A stretch of DNA of 64,000 bases from JAVVHH01 sp964613945. Its GTDB lineage: Bacteria > Pseudomonadota > Alphaproteobacteria > Acetobacterales > Acetobacteraceae. Positions 51,497-61,170 of this stretch are shown here, in pieces; the first letter of the stretch is position 1, and every line of letters begins with the position of its first letter. The DNA lies in assembly GCA_964613945.1 (NCBI GenBank), contig CAZTJC010000010.1, forward strand, positions 62,001 to 126,000, given 5' to 3'. Under the pieces are notes generated by a model. The model searched no databases. It was not told where the DNA came from and saw only the letters and a program-made list of their open reading frames with translations. A program made the translations under genes and the position numbers.

Positions 51497-52218
51497 GCGG
51501 TGGCTTCGACGGACCAGGTTGCCGAAAGGATCAGCGGCGAGGCTTCGAGTTCGGTGACGACGGCGTCGAGTTCCGAGTCCTCGGCGGTGGTGGGTACGAG
51601 AGTCGCTGCCAGCTCTACCTGTTCGTCACCGTCGGACAACGTCTCGATTGCGCGGATCGGGTATTGCGCGCGATCGAGCTCGGCATCCAGCAGATCGCGG
51701 ACGCTGGAAACGTCCTTCGGTTCACAGGTGACGAGGACCAGGTAGGTGGCCTCGGTGACGCCGGCGGTGATCGGGCGACGGTTGACCCAGTTGACCAGCG
51801 GGCGGAGCAGCGTGTTGCCGGCCAGCACGAAGGCGGCGAGCGTCGCCGCCTCGGCCGGCATGCCGCTGCCCGACAGCGTGCCGACGGCTGCCGACGACCA
51901 CAGCGTGGCGGCGGTGTTGAGGCCGCGGATGTTGGTGCCGTCCTTCAGGATCACGCCTGCGCCGAGGAAGCCGATGCCGGAGATGACGTAGGAGATGATG
52001 CGGGTGCCGCCCTCGGCGCCGAGCACGCGGTAGCCTAGATCGGTGAACGCCGCCGCGGCGACGGCGACCAAGACGTTGGTGCGCAGCCCGGCGGAGCGCT
52101 GGCGCCACTGCCGCTCGAGGCCGATCAGCGTGCCGAGCACGAAAGACGTGGTGTACGTCAATAGCGTGTGCGCATAGGCCGAGTGCGTGAAGCCTTGCCA
52201 GAGGGCGGCGGCGGACAT
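51493..52218 (-). CDS. MgtC/SapB family membrane protein
   Basis: Inner-membrane protein of 241 residues with an N-terminal domain of about five hydrophobic segments carrying the MgtC hallmark G-L-E-R-Q-W-R near residue 34 and G-I-G-F-L-G-A-G-V-I near residue 80, followed by a soluble ACT-like C-terminal domain (about 150-241). MgtC proteins help growth at low Mg2+ and modulate ATP synthase in pathogens; the role here is unknown. TGATG overlap with the P450 gene upstream places it at the end of the hutF-P450 operon. Confidence 0.86.
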   Translation of the reverse strand: MSAAALWQGFTHSAYAHTLLTYTTSFVLGTLIGLERQWRQRSAGLRTNVLVAVAAAAFTDLGYRVLGAEGGTRIISYVISGIGFLGAGVILKDGTNIRGLNTAATLWSSAAVGTLSGSGMPAEAATLAAFVLAGNTLLRPLVNWVNRRPITAGVTEATYLVLVTCEPKDVSSVRDLLDAELDRAQYPIRAIETLSDGDEQVELAATLVPTTAEDSELDAVVTELEASPLILSATWSVEATA

Positions 52219-53588
52219 CAGGCGCGCGCCGTGAACCGGAACGGGACGGCGCGGTCGGGCTGGGTGGTGATGATGGCGACGGGCAGGACGGGGGCGCTGT
52301 TCTCCAGCGTGATCTCGAAGCGTTGGATCAGCATGGCGAGCACGATGACGGCTTCGGTGAGCGCGAACTGGGCGCCGACGCAGACGCGGGGGCCGGCGCC
52401 GAACGGCAGGTAGGCGAAGCGGTGGGCAAGGGTTGGTTCACCCTCGAAGCGGGCGGGGTCGAACGCGTGGGGGTTTGTCCAAAGCTTCTCGTGACGGTGG
52501 AGCACCCAGGGGGCGATCAGGATGATGGACCCGACGGGGATCGTGGTGTCGTCGAACCTGTCCTCGGCGATGGCCTTGCGAACCAGGGTGAAGGCGGGCG
52601 GGTAGAGGCGCAGGGTTTCCTGGATCACGGCGCGGGTGATGGGAAGCGCCTTGAGGACGGCGGTGTCGGCGATGGTGGCCGGGTCGAGATCGCGGACTTC
52701 GGCGGCCAGGCGGGCTTGGATACCGGGCGTGTTGGCTAGCAAGTACAGGGCCCAGAACAGGGTGAGGGCAGTGGTCTCGTGGCCAGCCAAGATGAGGGTG
52801 GCCATCTGGTCGCGGAGTTGCTCCCGAGTGAAGCCGGTGCCGGTTTCGGGGTCGCGGGCTTGCAGCAGCAGGTCGAACAGGTCGCGGGCCTGGCCGTCGG
52901 GTGGTGTGTCGGGACGGCTGGCCATGATGCGGTCCATCAGGCGGAGCCAGCGGAAGCGGAAGGCCATGCGGGCAAGGTCACGCGGGGTGGGGATCGCCGG
53001 CGGCAGCATGAGGTCGAGCAGGGTGGGGCGGCCGAGGCGCTCGCCATAGCTGGCGATCATGCGGCGGAGTTGTTCGCCGTGAGTATCCATCTCGACGGAG
53101 AACATCGAGCGGGCGGCGATGTTGAGCGTCAGCGACTGCATCAGGGCGAGCGCATCGGTGGTGCCGGGCTGGTGGGCCGAGAGGGTGCGCTGCGTGACGT
53201 CGACGACGTGTCGGGCGAGCATCGGCATGATCCGGGGTGCCAGCGCCGGGGCGACGGTGCGGCGCTGCCGGCGCCAGGTCTCGCCCTCGCTGAGCAGTAG
53301 GCCTTCGCCGGTGATGGGATACAGCACGCGGATGGTGGCCGGCGTGCGGCGGTAGTTCTGCGGATTGGCGACGAGCACGCGATGGATGCCGGCTTCGCCG
53401 TTGAGCAGGAAGCGGGGGCGGCGTAGCTCGGATTGGATAAAGGTTTCCTGCCGGTAGGCCTCACGCGACCACATGGCGAGCGCGTTGACCCGGGTGGCCC
53501 GCGCCACGGCGCGCAATCCGGTGACCGCCTCGGACGGGTCGAGCGTCGCGGGCGTGAAAAGCTCGGTGGAGGAGACGGTCTGGCTCAT
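52218..53588 (-). CDS. Cytochrome P450
   Basis: Heme monooxygenase, 456 residues, soluble. The heme ligand Cys403 lies in F-G-A-G-P-R-V-C-V-G-A, the oxygen-activating I-helix motif is A-G-H-E-T-T, and E-T-L-R and the F-D-P-A-R-F meander are present. It resembles CYP102/CYP4-like class II sequences more than CYP101, but no reductase domain is fused. ATG 53588 overlaps the hutF stop (ATGA), so it is co-transcribed with a histidine-degradation gene, an unusual partnership. Substrate unknown. Confidence 0.9.
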   Translation of the reverse strand: MSQTVSSTELFTPATLDPSEAVTGLRAVARATRVNALAMWSREAYRQETFIQSELRRPRFLLNGEAGIHRVLVANPQNYRRTPATIRVLYPITGEGLLLSEGETWRRQRRTVAPALAPRIMPMLARHVVDVTQRTLSAHQPGTTDALALMQSLTLNIAARSMFSVEMDTHGEQLRRMIASYGERLGRPTLLDLMLPPAIPTPRDLARMAFRFRWLRLMDRIMASRPDTPPDGQARDLFDLLLQARDPETGTGFTREQLRDQMATLILAGHETTALTLFWALYLLANTPGIQARLAAEVRDLDPATIADTAVLKALPITRAVIQETLRLYPPAFTLVRKAIAEDRFDDTTIPVGSIILIAPWVLHRHEKLWTNPHAFDPARFEGEPTLAHRFAYLPFGAGPRVCVGAQFALTEAVIVLAMLIQRFEITLENSAPVLPVAIITTQPDRAVPFRFTARA

Positions 53589-54988
53589 GGGCGGGATGTC
53601 GGGCCGGATGGCTCGGAGAGCAAGCGGGTCAGGCAGTCGCGATACTCGGCCGTGATGTTGGCGCGGGCGTGGTGGTGGCCGGCGCTGACCACCGTGCGGC
53701 CGGCGACGAGAACGGTGGTGATGGCGCCGCGGCCGGCGGCGAAGACGTAGGCGTCGAGGCGGCGGTCGGTGGGCGTGGCAACCAGGTCGGGGTGCGCCGG
53801 GTCGAGCAGGACGAGGTCGGCGCGATAGCCGGGCTCGAGGCGGCCGACCCGGCGGCCGACCGCGCGGGCGCCGCCGGCCAGGGCGGCGGCGTAGAGCGCG
53901 TGGCCGGTGGAGACGCATTCGGGCGTGGGCATGATGTTGCGGGCGCGATGGTGCAGGCGCTGGCCGTATTCGAGCAGGCGGAGTTCGGCCGGCGCGGAGA
54001 TGTGGACGTTGGAATCGGTGCCGACGCCCCAGAGGCCGCCGGCGTCGCGGAAGGCGGGAGCGTCGAACAGACCGTCGCCGAGATCGGCTTCCGTGACCGG
54101 ACACAGCCCGGCGACGGCGCCGGAGCGGGCCATGGCGGCACGCTCGGCGGCATCGGTGTGGGTGGCGTGGATCAGGCACCAGCGCCCGTCGACAGCGGCA
54201 TGGGAGAGCAACCACTCGACGGGGCGCTGGCCGGACCAGGCGAGGCAGTCGGCCACCTCCTTGGTCTGTTCGGCGACGTGGATGTGGATGGGACCCGGTA
54301 TGGTCGGGAGATTGGCGAGTTGGTCGGGGGAGACGGCGCGCAGCGAGTGCGGCGCGAGGCCGAGGACGGCGTCGTCGAGTGGGGTGATAGCGCGGGCGGC
54401 CCCGTCGAGCAGGCGGGCGAAATCATCGAGGTCGGTGGTGAAACGGGCCTGGGCGGCAGTGGCGGGGTGGGCGCCGAAACCGCCGTGAGTGTAGAGCACG
54501 GGCAGCAGCGTGAGGCCGATGCCGGTGCGGTGAGCGGCGGCGGCGATGCGTTCGCAGAGTTCGGCCGGGTTGGCGTAGCGGGCGCCGCCGGGGGCGTGAT
54601 GGAGGTAATGGAATTCTGCCACCGCCGTGAACCCGGCTTCGAGCATCTGCATCATGGCGAAGGCGGCGATGGTCTCGACGTCGTCGGGGGTGAGCTTGTG
54701 GAGAAAGGCGTACATCGTCTGCCGCCACGTCCAGAAATTGTCGACGGAGGCGGCCGGACTGCGGGCTTCGGCCAAGCCGGCCATGGCGCGCTGGAAGGTG
54801 TGGCTGTGCAGATTGGGCAGGCCCGGGAGGGCGAGGCCGGGCAGGTGGTCGCGGTTGGTGCGTGCCGCATTGGGTTCGATCGCGGTGATGACGCCGTCGG
54901 TGACGTCGAGGGCGACGTCGGCCGCCCAACCCGTGGGGAGCAGGGCGGCATCGAGGAACAGGCGGCGCGAGGTCGGGGGCTTGGACAT
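53585..54988 (-). CDS. hutF: Formimidoylglutamate deiminase HutF
   Basis: Metal-dependent amidohydrolase that converts N-formimidoyl-L-glutamate to N-formyl-L-glutamate and ammonia in the five-step histidine pathway, 467 residues. Metal-site motifs are L-H-S-H-T-F-Q-R near residue 64, the H-I-H-V-A-E-Q segment and G-T-D-S-N-V-H near residue 320. The Q-R after the metal site and the D-N-F-W-T-W-R segment are HutF-specific. ATG 54988 fits homology. It is divergent from hutI by only 28 bp; P450 and mgtC-like genes follow. Confidence 0.88.
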   Translation of the reverse strand: MSKPPTSRRLFLDAALLPTGWAADVALDVTDGVITAIEPNAARTNRDHLPGLALPGLPNLHSHTFQRAMAGLAEARSPAASVDNFWTWRQTMYAFLHKLTPDDVETIAAFAMMQMLEAGFTAVAEFHYLHHAPGGARYANPAELCERIAAAAHRTGIGLTLLPVLYTHGGFGAHPATAAQARFTTDLDDFARLLDGAARAITPLDDAVLGLAPHSLRAVSPDQLANLPTIPGPIHIHVAEQTKEVADCLAWSGQRPVEWLLSHAAVDGRWCLIHATHTDAAERAAMARSGAVAGLCPVTEADLGDGLFDAPAFRDAGGLWGVGTDSNVHISAPAELRLLEYGQRLHHRARNIMPTPECVSTGHALYAAALAGGARAVGRRVGRLEPGYRADLVLLDPAHPDLVATPTDRRLDAYVFAAGRGAITTVLVAGRTVVSAGHHHARANITAEYRDCLTRLLSEPSGPTSRP

Positions 54989-55016
54989 GTCGGTGGAACC
55001 GTAGCAGGCTGGCGGG

Positions 55017-56184
55017 ATGCTTGCCGATACGATCTGGACGAATGCGCGGTTGCTGACGATGGCGGGCGACACCGTGCTCGGCGGGGCGGTCGCTTCGGCG
55101 GGTGGGCGGATCGTCTATGCCGGGCCGATGGATGGGGCGCCGAATGCCAGGCGTCGTGTGGACTGTGAGGGGCGGTGGATCACGCCCGGGCTGGTGGATT
55201 GCCACACGCATCTGGTGTTCGGGGGCGATCGGGCGGCGGAGTTCGAGCAGCGTCTGGCCGGGGTGAGCTACGAGGAAATCGCGGCGGCGGGAGGTGGCAT
55301 CGTGTCCAGCGTGCGGGCGACGCGGGCGGCGGATGAAGCGGCTCTGGAGACGTCGGCGTTGGGGCGACTGGATCGGTTGTTGGCCGAGGGGGTGACGACG
55401 GTCGAGGTCAAGTCGGGTTACGGGCTCGATCTGGCGACGGAACGGCGGATGCTGCGGGCGGCGCGGGCGCTGGGGACGCATCGCCGGGTCGAGGTGGTGA
55501 CGAGTTTTCTGGGCGCGCATGCGCTGCCGCCGGAAGCCCGGAGCAAGGATGAGTATGTCGACGCGGTGTGCGCGATGCTGCCGGTTCTGGCCGGCGAGGG
55601 GCTGGTCGATGCGGTTGACGCGTTCTGCGAGGGCATTGCGTTCAGCCCGGCGCAAACGGAGCGGGTGTTCGCTGTCGCGCGCGATCACGGGCTGCCGGTG
55701 AAGCTGCATGCGGATCAGTTGTCCAACACCGGTGGGGCGGCGTTGGCAGCACGGTGGGGCGCGTTGTCGGCGGATCATTTGGAGCACGTGGACGCGGCAG
55801 GGGCAGCGGCTCTGGGTGCGGCCGGGACGGTCGCGGTGTTGTTGCCGGGGGCATTCTACATGTTGCGCGAGACGCAGGCTCCGGACGTCCTGGCGCTTCG
55901 GCGGCATCGGGTGCCGATCGCGTTGGCGACGGATTGCAATCCGGGAACGTCGCCGCTGACCTCCTTGCTGCTGGCGATGAACATGGGGGCGACGCTGTTC
56001 CGGCTCACGGTGGACGAGTGCCTGGCCGGGGTGACGCGGGAAGCGGCGCGGGCGCTGGGTCGGTTACACGAGGTCGGGACGTTGGAGACGGGCAAGTGGT
56101 GCGACCTGGCGATCTGGGACATCGAGCGGCCGGCGGAATTGGTTTATCGGTTGGGGTTCAATCCGCTGTGGCGGCGGGTTTGGC

Positions 56185-56207
<23 letters not shown>
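55017..56207 (+). CDS. hutI: Imidazolonepropionase HutI
   Basis: Zn/Fe amidohydrolase that opens 4-imidazolone-5-propionate to N-formimidoylglutamate, 396 residues, the family length. Motifs: D-C-H-T-H-L-V-F-G-G near residue 61, K-S-G-Y-G-L, L-H-A-D-Q-L-S near residue 230 and T-D-C-N-P-G-T-S near residue 305. It overlaps hutU by 23 bp. GGCGGG before the ATG is a weak ribosome-binding site. No hutC repressor is near. Confidence 0.92.
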
Positions 56208-57842
<1,635 letters not shown>

Positions 57843-57846
<4 letters not shown>

Positions 57847-58850
57847 GCAAGGCGATCTACGTCACGTTCCTGAACGGGCCCGACATCGCCGAACTGAACC
57901 TGACGAACGACGAAATCCTCGAGGCGATCGAGACGAGCCTGGCGGCGCAAGGGCGGGGCGAGGCGGTGATCGAGCCGCGGATGCATCTCAAGCCGAACCC
58001 GGAAGTGCACGGGCATTTCAACGTGCTGCGCGGGTCGCTCGGCGGGGAGATCGGGCTGGCTGGCGTTAAGGTGGTCAGCGATTTTGTCTACAACTACGAG
58101 AAGGGGCTGCCGTCGGAGATGGCGGTGCTCAACCTGTTCGACCCGGCGACCGGGATGCCGCGGGCGATCCTGGATGCGAGCCACATCACCGACATGCGCA
58201 CCGGGGCGATGACGGCGATCGGGGCGAAGTATCTGGCGCGCAAGGGCAGCAAGGTGCTGGGGCATATCGGGGCGCGTGGAACGGCGTACTGGAACGTGCG
58301 GCTGCTGGATCACCTGTTCGATTTTGACGAGATCCGGGTTCATTCGCGGCGGCCGGAGAGCCGGGAGGCGTTTGCGGCCAAGCTGACGGCCGATCTGGGC
58401 AAGCCGGTGGTGGCAACCGAGGATTGGCAGAGCACGGTGGAGGGCGCCGATATCGTGGTGGAGGCGTCGCGGCTGATCGAGCCGGAGCCGCTGTTGAAGA
58501 CGGTTTGGATCAAGCCGGGGGCGCTGGTGATGCCGTATGGAACGATGAGCGCGGTGGAACTCGACCTGACGGACATGATGAGCAAGCTGGTTGTGGACGA
58601 TTGGGGGCAAGTCGGCGCCGGGCCGTATGGGGCGCTGCGGGCGCACGTGAATGCGGGCAAGCTGACGCGCGGCACGCTGCACGCGGAGATGGGGCAGATC
58701 GTGGCGGGCAAGCGGGCGGGGCGGGAGAACGACACGGAGACGATCCTGTTCTGGCATCGAGGGCTATCGCTGTCGGACATCGCGCTGGGGTTCGCGATGA
58801 TGCAGAAGGGCGAGCGGCTCGGGATCGGGCAACGGCTGCGGTTCGCGTAG
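57843..58850 (+). CDS. Ornithine cyclodeaminase/mu-crystallin family protein
   Basis: NAD(P)-binding protein of the OCD/mu-crystallin fold, 335 residues. It has the substrate-lobe motif P-R-M-H-L near residue 45, K-V-V-S-D-F, M-R-T-G-A-M-T-A-I near residue 119 and the dinucleotide motif G-H-I-G-A-R-G-T-A near residue 140. The family includes ornithine cyclodeaminases, ketimine reductases and alanine dehydrogenases, so the reaction is uncertain. Translational coupling to hutU (ATGA) suggests a link to histidine or urocanate catabolism. Confidence 0.85.
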
Positions 58851-58909
58851 AACCATTCTGCGCCGGCAGGCTTTTATGCCGAGACCGACAAGCTCGTAGG
58901 AGAACTCGT

Positions 58910-59080
58910 ATGTCTAGGTTTTCTGCCGTTGTTCTGCTGTTGGCCTTTGGCGCGTCATTGGGCGGTTGCGGCGTGGTCGCGCTGCCGTTCCGTGCGACCA
59001 GCGCCGTGGTCAAAGTCGTGCCGGTCGCCGGAGATGTTGTTGCCGCTCCGCTCGACGCGTCGGCTGCAGTGATCGACTAA
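58910..59080 (+). CDS. Small lipoprotein, DUF6726-like
   Basis: A 56-residue lipoprotein. The signal V-V-L-L-L-A-F-G-A-S ends in the lipobox L-G-G-C at residues 17-20, so Cys20 should be lipid-modified. The mature part, V-A-L-P-F-R-A-T-S-A-V-V-K-V-V-P-V-A-G-D, matches what I remember of DUF6726 proteins in this bacterial order. Start ATG 58910 has AGGAGA about 7 nt upstream. Function unknown; membrane-attached after export. Confidence 0.75.
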   Translation: MSRFSAVVLLLAFGASLGGCGVVALPFRATSAVVKVVPVAGDVVAAPLDASAAVID

Positions 59081-59087
59081 GTCGGGG

Positions 59088-59717
59088 TTATTTGGTGCCG
59101 TAGAGACGATCCCCGGCGTCACCCAAACCGGGGCGAATATAGCCATGGTCGTCGAGCGCCCGGTCTACCGCCGCGGTATAGATCGGGACGTCGGGGTGCT
59201 CGGATCGCAGGACTTGCAAGCCCTCCGGCGCTGCGAGAAGGCAGACGAACCGAAGTTGCGTGACACCGGCTTGCCGCAGGCGGCTCAAGGCCGCTGCGGC
59301 GCTATGGCCGGTGGCGAGCATAGGGTCGACGACGATGACGAGGCGCTCGGCGATGTCGTCGGGGAGCTTGAGGTAGTATTCGACGGGGACCAGGGTGGCC
59401 GGGTCACGGTAGAGGCCGATGTGGCCGACACGGGCGGAGGGAACCAGGTCCAGCATGCCGTCGAGGATGCCGTTGCCGGCGCGGAGGATGGAGACGAAGC
59501 AGAGCTTCTTGCCGGCGAGAACCGGCGATTCCATCGACTCGAGCGGCGTCTCGATGCCGATCATCTCGAGCGGCAGGTCGCGGGTGACCTCGTAGGCGAG
59601 AAGCAGGCTCAGCTCGCGGGTGATCTGGCGGAAGGCGGCAGTGGCGGTCTTTTGGCGGCGGAGCAGGGTGAGTTTGTGCTGGACGAGCGGATGATCGAGG
59701 ATTGTGACGTCAGCCAT
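59088..59717 (-). CDS. upp: Uracil phosphoribosyltransferase
   Basis: Converts uracil and PRPP to UMP, 209 residues, cytoplasmic. The PRPP loop reads V-V-D-P-M-L-A-T-G-H-S near residue 130, S-I-L-R-A-G-N-G lies near residue 76, and the C-terminal uracil-binding Y-I-x-P-G-L-G-D-A-G-D-R is intact. It overlaps the preceding GTP-cyclohydrolase-II-like gene by 8 bp. In this setting it probably feeds the URC uracil-degradation route as well as salvage. Confidence 0.94.
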   Translation of the reverse strand: MADVTILDHPLVQHKLTLLRRQKTATAAFRQITRELSLLLAYEVTRDLPLEMIGIETPLESMESPVLAGKKLCFVSILRAGNGILDGMLDLVPSARVGHIGLYRDPATLVPVEYYLKLPDDIAERLVIVVDPMLATGHSAAAALSRLRQAGVTQLRFVCLLAAPEGLQVLRSEHPDVPIYTAAVDRALDDHGYIRPGLGDAGDRLYGTK

Positions 59718-60981
59718 TCAGGTCGCGACCCTTGATCTTGTGCAGTTCGGCATCGTCGGGGACTTCATTGGTGAAGTAGCCGGCGGCTTTCTTGGCATCC
59801 ATCTCGACGCTGGCTTCGGGCGGGATCAGCTCGTCGGGTATGGGGACGCGTTCGACGACCTCAATGCCGCTGTCGACGATGGGGGCGTATTTCAGGTTGC
59901 TCATGGAGACGAGCTTGTCGATGCGGGTGATGCCGAGCCAGTGCAGCACGTCGGGCATCAGTTCCTGGAAACGCATGTCGGTGACGCCGGCGACACATTC
60001 GGTGCGCTGGAAGTAGCTTTCGGCGCGGTCACCGCCTTCCTGTCGCTTGCGGGCGTTGTAGACCAGGAATTTGGTTACCTCGCCGAGCGCGCGGCCTTCC
60101 TTGCGGAAGTAGGCGACGACGCCGACGCCACCCTGCTGGGCGGTCTCGACGCAGATCTCGATGCCGTGGGTCAAGTAGGGGCGGCAGGTGCAGATGTCGG
60201 AGCCGAAGACGTCGGAGCCGTTGCATTCGTCGTGGATGCGGCAGGCGATCTTTGTCCTGGGATCACCGAGTTTGGCCGGGTCGCCGAACAGGTAGACGGT
60301 GGCGCCGCCGATTGGGGGCAGGAAGACGTCTAGGTCGGGCCGGGTGACGAGTTCGGGGAACATGCCGCCGGTGTGTTCGAACAGGGCACGGCGGAGATCG
60401 GCGACGGGGACGCCGAAGCGGCGGGCGACGCCGGGCAGGTGCCAGACGGGTTCGATGGCGACCTTGGTGACGCGGACGTCACCGGCGGCGGTGAGGATGC
60501 TGCCGTCCGGCACGAGGCGGCCGGCGCGCATGGCCTCGTGCAGCTCCGGCATGTTGATGTGGGCTTTGGTGATGGAGATGGACGGTCGGACGTCGAGCCC
60601 GGCGGCGAGTTCGGCGGCGAATATCTCGGTGGTGAGGTGGCCCCAGGGGTCCATGGAGACGATGGCGGCCGGGTCGGACCATTGCGGGAAGGGACCGATC
60701 TGGACGGCGGGCCTGGTGTCGGTGAGATCGGGGCGGTGGGCGGCGGCGAGTTGGCCGGAGGCGACGGCGAGGGCGCGGTAGACGGAGTAGGCGCCGGCGT
60801 GGGCGCCGATGACGTTGCGGTCGGCGGTGTCGGTGATGGTGGCAACGACGGGGCCGCGGGCGCGACCGTCACCAGCGCCCCAGGTGACGGGGCGGCGGAC
60901 GACCGCGTTGCGCGGATGCGAGGTGAGGACGATCGGGCGTTTTGCCGTCGTGTCGTTGGAGCGGATCGGAGACTGGTCCAT
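59710..60981 (-). CDS. GTP cyclohydrolase II-like protein, probable URC1 of uracil catabolism
   Basis: RibA-fold protein but with 423 residues, twice the size of RibA. The C-terminal half has the zinc site E-C-N-G-S-D and C-T-C of GTP cyclohydrolase II and F-R-K-E-G-R-A-L-G; the N-terminal half (about 1-200) is family-specific (S-M-D-P-W-G-H, S-I-T-K-A-H-I). It is coupled to upp by an 8-bp overlap. Known biology: the URC pathway of uracil degradation uses a RibA-like URC1 and a uracil phosphoribosyltransferase. The DUF1688 partner URC4 is not in the window. Riboflavin synthesis is less likely. Confidence 0.78.
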   Translation of the reverse strand: MDQSPIRSNDTTAKRPIVLTSHPRNAVVRRPVTWGAGDGRARGPVVATITDTADRNVIGAHAGAYSVYRALAVASGQLAAAHRPDLTDTRPAVQIGPFPQWSDPAAIVSMDPWGHLTTEIFAAELAAGLDVRPSISITKAHINMPELHEAMRAGRLVPDGSILTAAGDVRVTKVAIEPVWHLPGVARRFGVPVADLRRALFEHTGGMFPELVTRPDLDVFLPPIGGATVYLFGDPAKLGDPRTKIACRIHDECNGSDVFGSDICTCRPYLTHGIEICVETAQQGGVGVVAYFRKEGRALGEVTKFLVYNARKRQEGGDRAESYFQRTECVAGVTDMRFQELMPDVLHWLGITRIDKLVSMSNLKYAPIVDSGIEVVERVPIPDELIPPEASVEMDAKKAAGYFTNEVPDDAELHKIKGRDLNG

Positions 60982-61010
60982 GGGCCTGACGCTAGGGATC
61001 GGTTGAGTAT

Positions 61011-61029
61011 GCGGTCAATGCATTGCCGC
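61011..61029. promoter_or_regulatory. Palindrome upstream of the URC1-like gene
   Basis: GCGG-T-CAATGCATTG-CCGC: a perfect 10-bp palindrome flanked by GCGG/CCGC arms with one extra base, 30-48 bp upstream of ATG 60981. Good size and position for an operator of the urc1-upp operon or of the divergent beta-helix gene. Confidence 0.4.
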
Positions 61030-61170
61030 TCCGTTAATGGGGCGGCTGTAAGAGTTTCGTTAAACATTCTCTCGTTATCTTGAGCGCCGCCGGACAGAAC
61101 GACCGATTTCTTTCCAGCCCGAGACGGGAACTTGGTTCCGCGGCGGGGCTCTTCGGATCTCGATCGACCC

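Noticed and set aside
53669..55168. 499-residue open frame antisense to hutF
   Set aside because: Gly/Val/Glu-rich translation with no recognisable motif; a shadow caused by high GC and codon bias on the opposite strand.
58424..58909. Long N-terminal extension of the small lipoprotein
   Set aside because: The frame runs through the OCD gene in another phase; a clear AGGAGA and lipobox set the start at 58910.
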